DNA of 64,000 bases from Nageia nagi (lineage: Eukaryota > Pinophyta), in contig JBITNC010000001.1 of the NCBI GenBank assembly GCA_050084985.1, positions 109,802,001-109,866,000 of the forward strand, in the 5' to 3' direction. Below, one piece after another: positions 46,047-57,361 of this stretch. Each line of letters starts with the position of its first letter. Within the stretch, counting starts at the first letter, position 1. Below the pieces are notes generated by a model. That model worked only from the letters and a program-made list of their open reading frames with translations, did no database searches and was not told the DNA's origin. The position numbers were made by a program, and so were the translations under genes.

Positions 46047-46785
46047 ATTTTTAAACCAAAAAATAATAAAATTAATTATTAAGTTAGGGTTATTTACAAA
46101 GTATTCAATTAACTAATTAACCATAAAATTATGGACAAGCAAGAATAGTCATCAAATTGATCATAACCTATCAAAATTAAAAAATGAAAGATACAAACAT
46201 GTGCTTTACCTATGATTATGATCAAAGGTGATATCTAGATGAAAGAAAATAAAAAATGAGCCTCTCCATAGAATAGATCCACCAATCCAACCTCAACCCA
46301 ATGGTGGTACTAGAAACCCATCAATGACTCTTGGCTACCTTTCTAATTTAACTTCTCCTTAAGTTCAATGTCATCATCATACCTTCATTTTTTAGAATAT
46401 CATGCATAGAAGTATGAAAGATCATAGGAATGTATATCTCAAAGTATAATAATTTCTAGAATTGATAGGTGGAATTAAGAAACACTAATCAATAATGACA
46501 CTAGTAATTGCCACCTATCAAGGATTAAAGGTTATGAAAGCTCATATCAGTAAATATCATGATTCATGATAATGCATGTACCATCCACCTTTATAGGCAA
46601 CAGGAAGAGTACCAAGGCTCCTCCTTGGGCTTATTGTGAGGTTGACCCACCTATCACCATAAAACACAAAGGTATATGAGAGTACACATAGATAAAGGTA
46701 TTTATTTAATAAATTAAATAAATCATTTCCAATAACTAAAAAGGGGTATTTTAATTAAATTAAAATTCCTTTTTAGGTGTTAACA
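46047..46785 (-). repeat. E2 5' LTR
   Basis: About 739 bp. On the minus strand it begins TGTTAACACC at 46785. It is co-linear with 27654-28380. The inner edge is placed by the primer-site candidate and is uncertain by a few bases. Confidence 0.82.
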
Positions 46786-47400
46786 CCATATAATAGCTTG
46801 AATTTTCCCTTGAAGGTTTTTTAAAAATTTTATATCATGAGGAGAGGGTATACTAGTGATGGTATTAACTTTTTTGGGGTCGACCTTAATGCCTCTCTTT
46901 GATACAATGAATTTGACAACTTTCCTAGAGTAATCATACCAAAGATACACTTATTTGGATTCAACTTAATGTTGTGCTTGATCAACCTTTCAAAGACCTT
47001 TTCTAGGACCTCTCAATATTGTTACCTTATTCTAGATTTTTCTAATATATCATCTACATAGTCCTTAATAATATTATTCATCATATCATGGAAAACATAT
47101 GTCATGATACAATGATATGTGGCATTAGAATTCCTAATACCAATTGGTATCACTTTGTAACAAAATGTTTCCCATGGTGTAGTAAATGTTGTTTTGTGTT
47201 GATCTTGTGGAGCTACCCAAATCTGATTATATCCTAAAAATCCATACATGAGGGAAAGCATTTCATAACCTATCATATTATCAACCAAGATGTCTATTTT
47301 GAGAAAATGGAAATCATTGTTGGTACATGTTGCATTGAGATTTCTAAAATTAGTGCAAATTCTTATGGAACCTTCTAGTGTACCAATAGGGACCATGTTA
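46786..47400 (-). pseudogene. E1 reverse transcriptase, upstream part
   Basis: The open stretch 47396-47022 reads MVPIGTLEGSIRICTNFRNL, NATCTNNDFHFLKIDILVDN (fingers), MIGYEMLSLMYGFLGYNQIW, HKTTFTTPWETFCYKVIPIG and MTYVFHDMMNNIIKDYVDDI, with the catalytic YVDD at about 47050-47061. Past a stop it gives VLEKVFERLIKHNIKLNPNK and CIFGMIT, then breaks up and ends at the E2 LTR. The first aspartate motif is weak. The continuation is at 27653-27076. Frameshifts near 46930. Confidence 0.85.
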
Positions 47401-48959
47401 GAGATTCATTGAGAGTAATTTATAGGACTGATACATTTAACATCTAACAACATGTGGAGGTCATCCTTAATTTGTAATGACTATGAAGAGTTAACCTTAT
47501 GTGGCTTCTACTTGATTGACTTAGTGTTATAATATATAATAATGTTATATAAAATAACATTGGTATCCATGCCTAGCATATCTTGATAACCAAATTCAAA
47601 TATCTTGGAATATATTTTAATAATGGTTATGGCTTTTGCTCTTTCTAACTCATCTAGCACATATCTTAGATAGACTATTTGGGTATTTTCAAGATCATCA
47701 ATGATCTCAATCTCCATTGACTTACCTAAGTGCATGTGAGAATCCTCCTCTGACTATTTAAATACTAGAAGATATGCATTATCATCCTTATCTATACTAT
47801 TGATGAAATAAGCCAAATTTGACATAGAAGCTTCATAAAGGAAATCTTGAGAAAAAGATGCACTATCAAAGATAGAAGAAGGGCCCAACAATGGGGATGA
47901 GAAATATATGGACTTAGGACTAACAAAACATTATGAATTACAATCCATAAGAGGGATAAAGGGTGAGGAAATATTAAAATAAACCATTAAAACATCCAAT
48001 ATAAGATCACATGATAGATCATGGAAGATATCATTAGGGATGGAGCACTCTAAATACAAACTAAGATCATGCTCATTAGTATGGTGTACCTCCTACTCTA
48101 CAAGATTGAGATTCTTAAGTTGTGCTTATAGAGGCTTACATTTAATTCCACAAAATATTAAACCTTATTTATCTAAGTTATAATGAAAAGGAACAATTAA
48201 AGAATGAAATTGACCTTGCTCAAATTTACCTAAGCCATATACTTGCCATTTTTATTTATCAATGAGTTTATGCACTAGATTAGGATATGATAGATATTCA
48301 ATTTTAGTATAAAACCTATCCTTAAGATGATTATCAAGGGGAATATCCTTGGGTAAGTTAGTACCCACATGGATAAAGAATGATTGGTTATAAAATGGCC
48401 TAGTGGGAGGATTGAGCCTAGGGAAAGTGGAGATTCTTGAGGTCTTCCCAATTCTCATATAGAAGGAATATTTACAATAATATCATTAATAGGATATTCC
48501 CCCTTACCAAGAAATTCATAGTATATTATATGTGAAGTTGGTGAAATAATGTGACTTACATGATGTTGGTCGAGAAGATCCAAATCAACCTATGAGGAAG
48601 AGGGTTCATGTTTCTGAAGTGTATTGAATACCAAACAAGAAGAGGAGTGAAAACTACCTAGTTGTAGAATATTATGATATGATGGGTGGTAATTTATATA
48701 TATAGGTATAGATAAGATTTGAAATATAGAAGAAGCATATGCAAGATCCTCATATGACTTACCATCATGATGTATCAAGGGAACCATGTCATATGGAGAT
48801 GAAGAAGATGATTGAGCATGAGGAATAGTCAAAGATGGAGGTTATTTTAAACATGAATATTATGGATTAGGATAATTGTTCATAATAATATTAATAATAA
48901 AAATAGGCCTATAAGATATATGAGGAGACTTAGGAAAGAAATCAAATTTCTAGTTATTG
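47401..48959 (-). other. E1 protease-RT spacer
   Basis: Broken coding-like sequence. Open islands are 48832-48590 (Ser/His/Pro-rich, MTIPHAQSSSSSPYDMVPLI), 48458-48252 and 47735-47508. No domain recognised. Probably the long polyprotein linker before RT. Confidence 0.5.
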
Positions 48960-49340
48960 AAGGTATTTAGATCACCTACTATGCAATGCACCATTTCATT
49001 ATGTAATTATTTTAGGTACTTATACAATATAGAGGGAATTGACTCCATATCCTTGAACTATGGTCAATATAAGAGCAAATTATATTGTATTTTACCATAT
49101 ACCATATGAAATGTAGCTATAATTTATTTAACTTTGATCTTGACTGGTAGTATGATTATACCCATTATAGTTACTAAGGTGTTGTTAAAGGCACTAATGG
49201 TAAGAGTGGGTGCATTTAGATAACAAATAGGAACCTTAAGATTTTGGAGTACCATTGAATATATGACATTAATTATTGATCCATTATTGACTAAAATCCT
49301 ATTTCATAGATGAGAATCCACATAAGAAACTATATATAAT
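48960..49340 (-). pseudogene. E1 aspartic protease
   Basis: Minus strand reads YIVSYVDSHL, stop, NRILVNNGSIINVIYSMVLQ (about 49320-49240; active-site D-x-G now N-N-G). It continues NLKVPICYLNAPTLTISAFN, NTLVTIMGIIILPVKIKVK and YNLLLY, stop, PWFKDMESIPS, then LHNEMVHCIVGD (about 49010-48970). These correspond one by one to the E3 protease blocks (LLGRPWIQEMEYVPYTF and HEGVLHCVRRD). Two stops and the catalytic change make it inactive. Confidence 0.75.
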
Positions 49341-50449
49341 GTAGGATACCTAGGCTTATTTGGTGGAGGGTCTTGGGTATGATATTAGTAGAAAGTGATA
49401 CTTGGTATAGTAGCACTTTGTACAAAATTGATGAAGTATCCAAAGGAATTTGAATTATCATCATATAGCTTTATAAATTTATTCTTTAAATTGCTAAAGT
49501 AAGTCCCATAAGGAGATATTTATCTATTTATTTTTGAGCTGCTATTCTAATTATATCTTAATCATCACTGCTAACCATGAGGGCTAAGTTTATATAAGAA
49601 CGCTAGATTGGGATAGATTTTGTTAGATTATTACCTCCATAGGAGGAGGATGTACTCTACCATTTCCTCTACATATTATAATGTGAAATTGACCATATCA
49701 ATATCAAAAACATTCACAATTTCATATGTTAAGGGTGCATCAATGATTCCTAAGAACTCATAATTTGGTGTTATATCAATGGCTTCCATAAATGGATAAT
49801 CAGATGCTATGTTGATGGATCCCAAAACTCATTAGAATGATTTGGATTGTAATCATGTATTATTTATCATGAAGACTCTAATGATATGCTTATGATATTA
49901 TTATTATCTCTTACTAATGGATCTTGGAAAACCCTTCAATTTTTATTATGTTAAACCCTTGGTTTTTTAGTCAAGAATTGCCCATTAAAAATCAATATTT
50001 GGATAATAATTCTTAATTAATTGTACTTATTATTTTCATGAAATTTATGTCTATGATAAGTAAAATATTCATTATTCTTATACCATACTATTTTCTCCCA
50101 ATTATGATCTTCTTGTTTGATTTTAAGGAGGATAAATAGTTGTGTATCAAGGGTCCTTTTCAACACATCCTTAATACGTTAAGCCAATAGTATCTATGGT
50201 TTACATGATTTTTGTTTTTGAAGGTTTCCTAGGCTTATAATTATTTTTCTTATTTCCTTGGTCATTATTTTTCCTAGGTATCTCTTATGTTTATAGTTGC
50301 ATAGGTGGATTGGCCCTTGATGGCCTTGGTGGAGCTAACTACACAACTGGTTGAGTTTTATAGACATATTGAGAAACCTAATTACTTTAAGGTTTCTGAT
50401 AATAAGTACTAGGTTTATTTCCATTATTGAGTTACTTTTTATTATTTTT
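49341..50449 (-). other. E1 gag-protease linker
   Basis: Heavily decayed. Basic stretches such as NNDQGNKKNNYKPRKPSKTK (about 50270-50210) fit the nucleocapsid region. A zinc knuckle cannot be read with confidence. Confidence 0.45.
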
Positions 50450-51105
50450 CTCTTTCTTCCTTAGTTTGATTTCATCATCTTGAACCTTATCTTCCTATAT
50501 CAACTTAGCCTATGAAAAAGCATCCTCAAAGGTATGATGTTGTTGAATTCGAAGTATCTAAGAAATAGGTTTGTTGTAATTTCTATAGAATATCTTTACC
50601 AACTTACCTTGAGAAAGAATACAAGGTACAAATATGATAATTTCTTTCCATATACACATATAGTCTAAGATAGACTCATTATCAAACTATGATAATTTGC
50701 ACAAGTTGTGATAGATGCCCTCTTATAGATGTTGATTGCAAAATGATCTAGAAATTTTTAAACCAATTATTTAAAGGAATATATATAATGTTATGAAATA
50801 TTGTTATACCAATATAGGTATTTCCCCACAACCATGATGGAAAAGGTCCTAAGCATCAATGCATTATCATTGTTGATGATGTAGAATGAGTATTTAAATT
50901 TTCTAAAGTACTCTCTAGGATCCTCTTTACCTCTAAATTTATCTTTCTTTAGGATTTAAAAATTGTAAGTGAATCTCTTTGTAGATACACATGGATGGAT
51001 AGGCTCATTACAAATAAAAGTGTATGATAATTTAATCTTACTTTAATCACTAACTTTGAGTTCCATGTCTTTCAACCTATTTAAGATTTCATCATTGATA
51101 TTATA
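50450..51105 (-). pseudogene. E1 gag capsid
   Basis: Minus strand reads INDEILNRLKDMELKVSD, then KIKLSYTFICNEPIHPCVST, KRFTYNF, DKFRGKEDPREYFRKFKYSF and YIINNDNALMLRTFSIMVVG. Next are KYLYWYNNIS, HYIYSFK, KFLDHFAINIYKRASITT, FDNESILDYVCIWKEIIIFV, SQGKLVKIFYRNYNKPIS and ILRIQQHHTFEDAFS. It follows the E3 gag block by block (CNESIHPSVPKKKLPYNF, KDPKEYLRWFKF, NESIIDFVS). Stops sit mainly at Gln positions. The relation to E3 gag suggests that E1-type elements are relatives, and possible helpers, of E3. Confidence 0.8.
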
Positions 51106-52620
51106 AGGTTGAGTGCTAGTGATGATCTATTGTTTAGCAACATAATTGATAGGTTATTCATCATATTGATCATCATAATATGGATCTTGATCTTTCCCAT
51201 ATGGTAGGTCTTGATAAAATATGGAAAAAGCAACTCTAGGTTAAAGGTTTGTATGATTTTGAACCAAAATCCCTTTAAAAAATCTAGATTATCCAAGAAA
51301 AGAGACTTGGATTTGACAATAATATTCATTATAACCATGATTATATTATGTTATGGGGGATCTAGGATGACCATATACATGAGGAGGATCTTCAAAATGT
51401 TGTACATATACCTATCTAGGAGGTACCATCATATGAGGAGATGAAGAATAATGTTGCTATGGTAGTGGATCCGTCAAGTATGAATGAGACCCATGTCCTA
51501 TATGAACTATATATGAAGCCTTGAGTTGTGTATAATATACAAGAATATGAGGTATGGTAGGATAAAAATTATGTAGGATAACATGATGGAAAGACTCATG
51601 ATCATACAATAGAAGAGACTAATGTTGAAACTTAGGTTAATGTGTAATATGAGCATATTCATAATAATATCCAACCTAATCATTAGGAGGAGGTGTAGGT
51701 GATCTATATAATGTAATAAAATGTGGATTTAGACTACTAGGTGGAAAAGGGAGGAGTATAGGAGGAATACCTATAGGAGGAATTGAAGGAATCTTTAATG
51801 ACCTAAACATAGTCAATCTAGGGCAAGGAGGGGGTGGATAATGTAAAATATCGATATGATGAGATGACTTAGGATGTAATAATGGTTCCTCATAATAAGT
51901 CATCTCAGGATCATCATATAATATATAACATGTAGAGGGATGCAATGGACATAACCTAGTAGGTGCTATTGTAGGAATATCCTTTATATTAACCTCTTCT
52001 TCCTCATACTAAGGAATATGAGAATAAATAAACTCTACTATATAAAATTGAGATGGTGAAGGTGCTCTATCAAATATACCAAATGGACCAAACCAGGCCT
52101 TGTAAAACTCTCCAAATAATGACTAAACCATGGGATCAATTAGGAATAACTTCTATTGAGATAAAGGTGGCTCTATTGAATTATGAGGAACATGACACAT
52201 ACTAGATCTATGATGTGGTGTTGGCTATTCTATGCTAGGATGTGGATCATGAAAAGGACTAGACCATGAGGTATCAGCTTTATGATGTGACATAGGTTTC
52301 TCTATACTAGGATGAACTCCTAAATGGGAAGTACTATCTCTATATTGTAACATATGATCTCTCCCCTTCTACTAAGTGGTGGACTTAAGAAAATAAAACC
52401 TTTCTAATTTTTGACCAAAAGAGATATGAGGTGACAAATGGATAGGCTAAGGATGAGGTGAATGATGGGGTTTGTGTGACTAATTATGAGTGACATGCAA
52501 ATTATGAAGAGCATTTGGATGATTTATCATTATTTCCTTCCTCTTCTTAAAGTTCTTTATCTCTAATCTAACCCCTAGTCTCTACCATGTGAATGGATCA
52601 TGGATTCTCATCCATGGTGT
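51106..52620 (-). pseudogene. E1 Pro/His/Tyr/Ser-rich N-terminal gag region
   Basis: The minus strand keeps one dominant reading over about 500 codons, rich in Pro, His, Ser and Tyr. Examples are PHHSPHPXPIHLSPHISFG-like text near 52470, ADTSWSSPFHDPHPSIE near 52270 and the open stretch 51945-51676 (DILHYPPPPCPRLTMFRSLK, LLPFPPSSLNPHFITLYRSP). It leads without a break in sense into the gag capsid. No known domain. It is a probably disordered N-terminal extension of gag, or a separate leader protein. Confidence 0.55.
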
Positions 52621-54182
52621 ATGTGCATAGTAAAGATAGGATAGGATAAATTCAATATTAAGAAATTTAATTAAATAAAATTATAAGTGTAAAAATGAAA
52701 TAATACAAAGTAATAAAATAATCAACATGAAGCGTAGAATTTTATTTAAAAGATCTTTTAAATATATGCATGTAAATCACTAAAGCTAAATGATATACCC
52801 TTTTCAAAAGATAAAGTATATATGATAAGATAGTAGTAGTGATAGCAACTTTTGATTATTTGTCCAATTTCTTTTTTTTTTTCAAATGGCACTTTATCTT
52901 CTTAATTAGGATTGATTTTAATGCACTTTGTAAATTCTAACTCAACATTATGTAGTTTCCCTAAAGATGATTCTAGTCAAGTGTTTTCAAGGTTAAGGCT
53001 CAATCTATAGGGTTGTGAAACATTTTACAAGGTTCTCAAGTACCCTTTATAAGAAGATATCCTAAATAGAGGGGGATCCCACTTTAGTTTTCAACTTTGA
53101 GTAAGGGTTAGGCAATGGGAATCAAGTCCACATATTCTAGTAACTCCCTAGGTATGTGAATGGATTTTAGTATGAATAAGAAAATATAAAATGCAGCACT
53201 ATAATGAAATACAAATGCAATTACACCCCTTAAGTTTTTTCTTTTTGAATAAAAAGCAAGCACTCCCACCAAAAGATAATAAATTAAAAACTTTTTCTTA
53301 CCTTTTGAAAACCAAATTAATAGGAAGTCATGAATTTTGTTTGCATACAACACTTAGTAAAGAGATCCCAACAACAAGTAAACCCTTTTTTCAAGATTGT
53401 ATTTAAACCTAGAGCACTTTTCATTTATGTGCAAATAATACGCCAATATGCAATGCAAATATTTCTTAACACAAGGGAAATCCTATCATGAAGAGTATAA
53501 TCAAAATATATAGATAAGGTATTGAAAGTGATCCAAATTGTTACTCATTCAATAACACTCCTTCCTTCTTCAAATTCATGAAGTTCAAATGAGGATTACA
53601 ACTCTCTATTTTAGAATCATCCACTATAGGGATTACTATGAAAGATAGTACTAGTTGTTTAGATGATTAGAAGTCTCTTGGATGACCATAGGTGCACTTA
53701 AATAAATTTTAAATAATTGAAAAATAAATGCTAAATAAAAATCCTATTATAAGGATATGATAAGTCTTTTTACAAAGATACCTAGATATTATAGATAAAC
53801 TTGATAGGGGATTGTTTTCACCTACAAATTTTGAACTAACCAAAAATAAATAAAAACTTACTTTAAATAAAATGTAGGCAAAATTATCTAGGTAGAGGAT
53901 GACTACATATCCATTTATATGACCTATAAAATTATCTAAATATGGGATGATTTGTAATTAGAATCAAAAAGTTTAAGGATAATTTGATCTAGAGTTAGAT
54001 TGAATCTTTATGATTTTTTGATGTAGTTTTGTCCATTCCTAGTAGCCTTTCTTGCAAGTTTCAGTTAGAATCAACTATTGAAAAGATATGAATAATGGGA
54101 AACATCCAAATTTATAATTCACAAAAATAATGAAAAGAAGCTTGAAAAATCTCTTAACTTTGCAAATCTTAGACCAATAGGG
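52621..54182 (-). other. E1 leader, non-coding
   Basis: AT-rich, no coding domain. Lies between the primer site and the Pro-rich region and corresponds to the long 5' leader usual in Ogre-like elements. Confidence 0.5.
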
Positions 54183-54199
54183 TCCCACCATGATTGTCA
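54183..54199 (-). promoter_or_regulatory. E1 primer-binding site candidate
   Basis: On the minus strand tgacaatcatggtggga, two bases after the LTR end; A1 has tggtgatcatggtggga at the same place. Confidence 0.5.
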
Positions 54200-54201
54200 T
54201 T

Positions 54202-55367
54202 CATAAATGGATAAATTATTATAGTAAATGATTCAACATATCTTATGAGCAATTCAAGGATAAATATGTATATCCATACTAATTTTTTTATGTTGTTATA
54301 ATCTAATTTGACAATTTATGTGATGAGAGAATATCCTTGATATCTAAGATTTCCAAATGATGTCTAAAACCTAAAATGTAGACACATGTTAATGGGAGCT
54401 TCAAATTACAAGTCCTTAAGACCTTGTGATTGTTAAAGTAGGGTAAAAACCCAACTTAACAAAATAATAGGCTCCCTAATATTCAATAAACAAGATGATA
54501 GAAAATAGTGATATGCCTATGTTACAAGTGATGTAATAAAACATATACCAATGACAATACTAAATGGAAAATTGACAAATATTTATTCTAGGTATGATAA
54601 TATGTGATAAGGGTTCAAAGATGTGCAATCATTTACTAAAATGAATATACAATACAATTAACAATGAATAATAACCTAAATAATGATATACCTAGAATAA
54701 TTAAGATTATTTAACCATAAAGAAATACCAAACCCTAAGGCTTAGATATTAAAAGTAAAATCCTAGGTTAAAACCCTAGGTGTGTGATGTAGCCTAAGTA
54801 TGCCTAAATGATAATCCAACTTAAATAAGTAATAAATTTTGAGGATATAATCTTTTCCAATGGATAAAAGATATGACATATAACGTACAAAAATCATGAA
54901 ACACAATCATCAATAGAAAATAATTAATAAACCTTAAGGAATATGTCAACCCACTAAGTAGGAACATGAGATCCCAAGGATACAAGGTGTAAGCTTAATT
55001 ATTGATGTTGTAACCCTTTAAATAATATCACAAGGATCAAATTCATGTTCAAAAATGCTTAGAGTGCTCACAAAAAAATGAAGTATCAATCCTTGAAAAT
55101 TGATCCCAATTCACCTATTTATAAACATGATATTTAGAATCATCTAGATGATTAGTACCTATAGGATCATCTAAACAATTAGTAAATCATCTAGATGACT
55201 AGAACATGCTGTTAAAATTATCTAAGTTATCAAAATATCATTAATTAAACTTGAAATGTTCATTACATCACACATCATTATAATCTAATATGATAATATA
55301 TTCTAAGTATCATAAATGTCTAATAAACATTATTAATAAGATAAACTATGATTTTAGAGAATTTACA
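54202..55367 (-). repeat. E1 5' LTR
   Basis: 1166 bp. On the minus strand it begins TGTAAATTCTCTAAAATC at 55367, with a TATA box (tataaata) at 55116-55123. It is co-linear with the split 3' LTR at 15332-18013 and, reversed, with the A1 LTRs. It is followed on the right by ttatc. Confidence 0.8.
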
Positions 55368-55860
55368 TTATCTAAACCATAAAACACATTCATAAAGATT
55401 CCATAATCTCTTCTATTAGGTCAACTTGCATTTGAGGTGAGAAATCATTACATAAGAAGGTTTCAAGTATTCTCCTAAATATTAAATTCACCTCATTAAC
55501 AAAGAACATTCATAACTAAGTAAATTTAATTTACTTAATTATTTCACATTATCAATAATGAAGGAATTTAATGTATTAGGTTTGAATTCCATCTGGCAGT
55601 TTTGATTCCTGCAAATGGCTACTCATTATTCTTCATCTATTGGATTTATCACTTTACAAGAATATTATTGAATGCTAAATGCTCAAAGATCTAATCTTAT
55701 TTTGATATTAGATCTTATTATGTACTCCTCCATGGATGCCCATACTTCTCACCAACTTTATGGGTTCTTTATTTATATTTTTATTTTTTTCTCTGAGCAA
55801 GTTTGTAATCTATCAGTTCTCATGGAGTCTTTAACACTCTACTTTCTTATTATATAAATA
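55368..55860. other. AT-rich stretch, possibly a retroposon tail
   Basis: No domain. The right end (tatataaataaagactttttaaaa, about 55850-55872) abruptly replaces the RNase H reading of the next feature, so something ends or was inserted here. An AT-rich 3' tail of a non-LTR element is possible but not shown. Confidence 0.3.
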
Positions 55861-56334
55861 AAGACTTTTTAAAAACTTGAACCAATGCATACATTTCTTT
55901 ATCATAAATAGGATAATTCAAAATAACCCCACTAAACTTTTCAAATGATAGCAAATTTGTTTACCTTCTTGCAACCAAATGGATCCCATGGTATAGTCAC
56001 TTGCATCAATCTCCACTTCAAATTTTTTTTGCAAATTAGGAAGTACTAGCACAAGTGCACTAATAATCTTTTGCTTTAAAGTATTAAAATATGTTTGTTA
56101 TTGTTTCCTCCATTGGAAAACTTGCCTCTTGCTAGTTACATTAGATGGTCTTAGCTAATATACTATAGCACTTACTTTACTAGGATCTATCTTAAGTTAT
56201 ACATGACCAATAACATGGCTCAAATACACCAAAGAATCTTTGCCAAACTCACATTTTGAATGTTTCAATAATAACATATCCTTATGCAAAGTTTGAAACA
56301 CTTGTCTAATATGTACAACATGTTCTTCCCAAGT
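55861..56334 (-). pseudogene. chromovirus RT C-terminus and RNase H fragment
   Basis: Minus strand from about 56335 reads EEHVVHIRQVFQTLHKDMLL, LKHSKCEFGKDSLVYLSHVI and LKIDPSKVSAIVYWLRPSNV. After a deletion of the usual palm-tether segment come KRQVFQWRKQ, YFNTLKQKIISALVLVLPNL, KKFEVEIDASDYTMGSIWLQ (RNase H first Asp) and LNYPIYDKEMYALVQVFKK. It is the middle of a Ty3/gypsy pol, distinct in wording from E4. The upstream part is cut off by E4; the downstream part stops at 55861. About four in-frame stops. Confidence 0.85.
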
Positions 56335-57091
56335 TGTAATATCTCAAAAATAAATATTTTTGTAAATGTCTCCTACACTTAATTATGAAAGTGAAAAGGG
56401 GCTCATGTGACTAGGAGACATAACACTAAGTTATTTTCATTTATATTTTATTTCTTTATGTTGTAATAAGGAACTTTAATTCAAATTAGGTTTTGAGGAT
56501 GTAAACTTGAAATTAGATCCTCAAGCTATATAAGAGGATGGAGCATCCCATTTTGAGTATGTATTTGTTATTATATGACTTTGTATCTAAAACCCTAGGT
56601 TTCTTGAGGAAGGTTGCACCCTACTCAAACTCCACCATTATTTAGGAGATGTGCCCTAGCTCTATTAGAGGCATTTATAGTTGATAAGAGATGAGCCTTA
56701 CTATTGCATTTGTAAACTAAGGAGATGTACCCTTAGTCACTTGAAATTGCTATGGAAGAAATCTAGCTAGTTCATGGTGATTTTTGCTATTGTGTTTTGT
56801 GCCCTTGCTATGCTAGAAGGGTTTTCCAACTTTATGAGCAATATTCAACTAGATTTCTATGTTTCTTTGAGTTAATAGAAACCTTAAGAGGGGTCTATCC
56901 AACTATGAGGAGTTTTTTGGTTCATTTTATGTTCATATTTGAGTACCCTTTTATATTTTCTTTCATTGTATCCATTCAAAAATTAATACAATTCTATCCT
57001 AATTGATTTTTCTAATTACAATGCAACATGTATGTTAATTTCTATGTTTAAGTATCTAGTTTTGTATAAAAATTAGAAATGAGTCATTTCA
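56335..57091 (+). repeat. E4 5' LTR
   Basis: 757 bp by boundary motifs: starts TGTAATATCTC, ends GAGTCATTTCA, with a TATA-like tatataag at 56527-56534. No second copy is in the window, so the ends rest on the TG/CA bases and the adjacent primer site. Confidence 0.7.
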
Positions 57092-57093
57092 AG

Positions 57094-57106
57094 TGGTATC
57101 AAAGCT
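57094..57106 (+). promoter_or_regulatory. E4 primer-binding site (initiator-Met tRNA type)
   Basis: tggtatcaaagct, two bases after the LTR, is the common plant tggtatcagagc with one change. Confidence 0.8.
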
Positions 57107-57361
57107 AGTATATTGCTAGCTTGTGGTAGATCTAGCATTTTTCTATTGTGGGTATCCCAATTTTTGTGTTTTTTCTAAGTTAGGGTTTTCAAAAAAATTT
57201 TATGGATATTGTTGATTTATGGTTAAAACTTATTTTCTATGGTAAATAAAAGGTTCATCTGATTTTTTGGTGCAATTTGGTGGCTTAGATCTGAAAATTG
57301 AGGGTTTATACCTTCCAATTACATCTCCTACACTTGCAATAAAAAGAGGCAAGAGGAAGAA

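Larger units (their letters stand above)
27654..46785 (-). mobile_element. E2: Tat-type Ty3/gypsy element inserted in E1 pol
   Basis: Minus-strand element with 5' LTR at about 46047-46785 and 3' LTR at about 27654-28380. On the minus strand its order is gag, protease, RT, RNase H, aRH, integrase, and it is split by E3. Without E3 it is about 7.9 kb. Flanks ccatc (27649-27653) and ccata (46786-46790) look like a 5-bp duplication with one change. The left LTR edges are uncertain by a few bases. E1 pol is continuous across it. Confidence 0.85.
15332..55367 (-). mobile_element. E1: large Tat/Ogre-like Ty3/gypsy element, outer shell of nest
   Basis: Minus-strand element with 5' LTR 54202-55367, primer-site candidate, long leader and a Pro/His/Ser-rich region. 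These are followed by gag, protease, RT, archaeal-type RNase H, integrase, an antisense PMD gene, polypurine tract and 3' LTR 15332-18013. Subtracting E2 (with E3) and the CACTA element leaves roughly 19 kb, in the size range known for Ogre-like elements. E1 pol is split by E2 between 46786 and 27653. The right flank is ttatc; the left flank does not match it. Confidence 0.8.

Noticed and set aside
55672-55857. 61-codon frame as end of a LINE ORF2
   Set aside because: Only the AT-rich tail-like end suggests a non-LTR element; no RT or endonuclease motif is visible, so it is mentioned only as a possibility.
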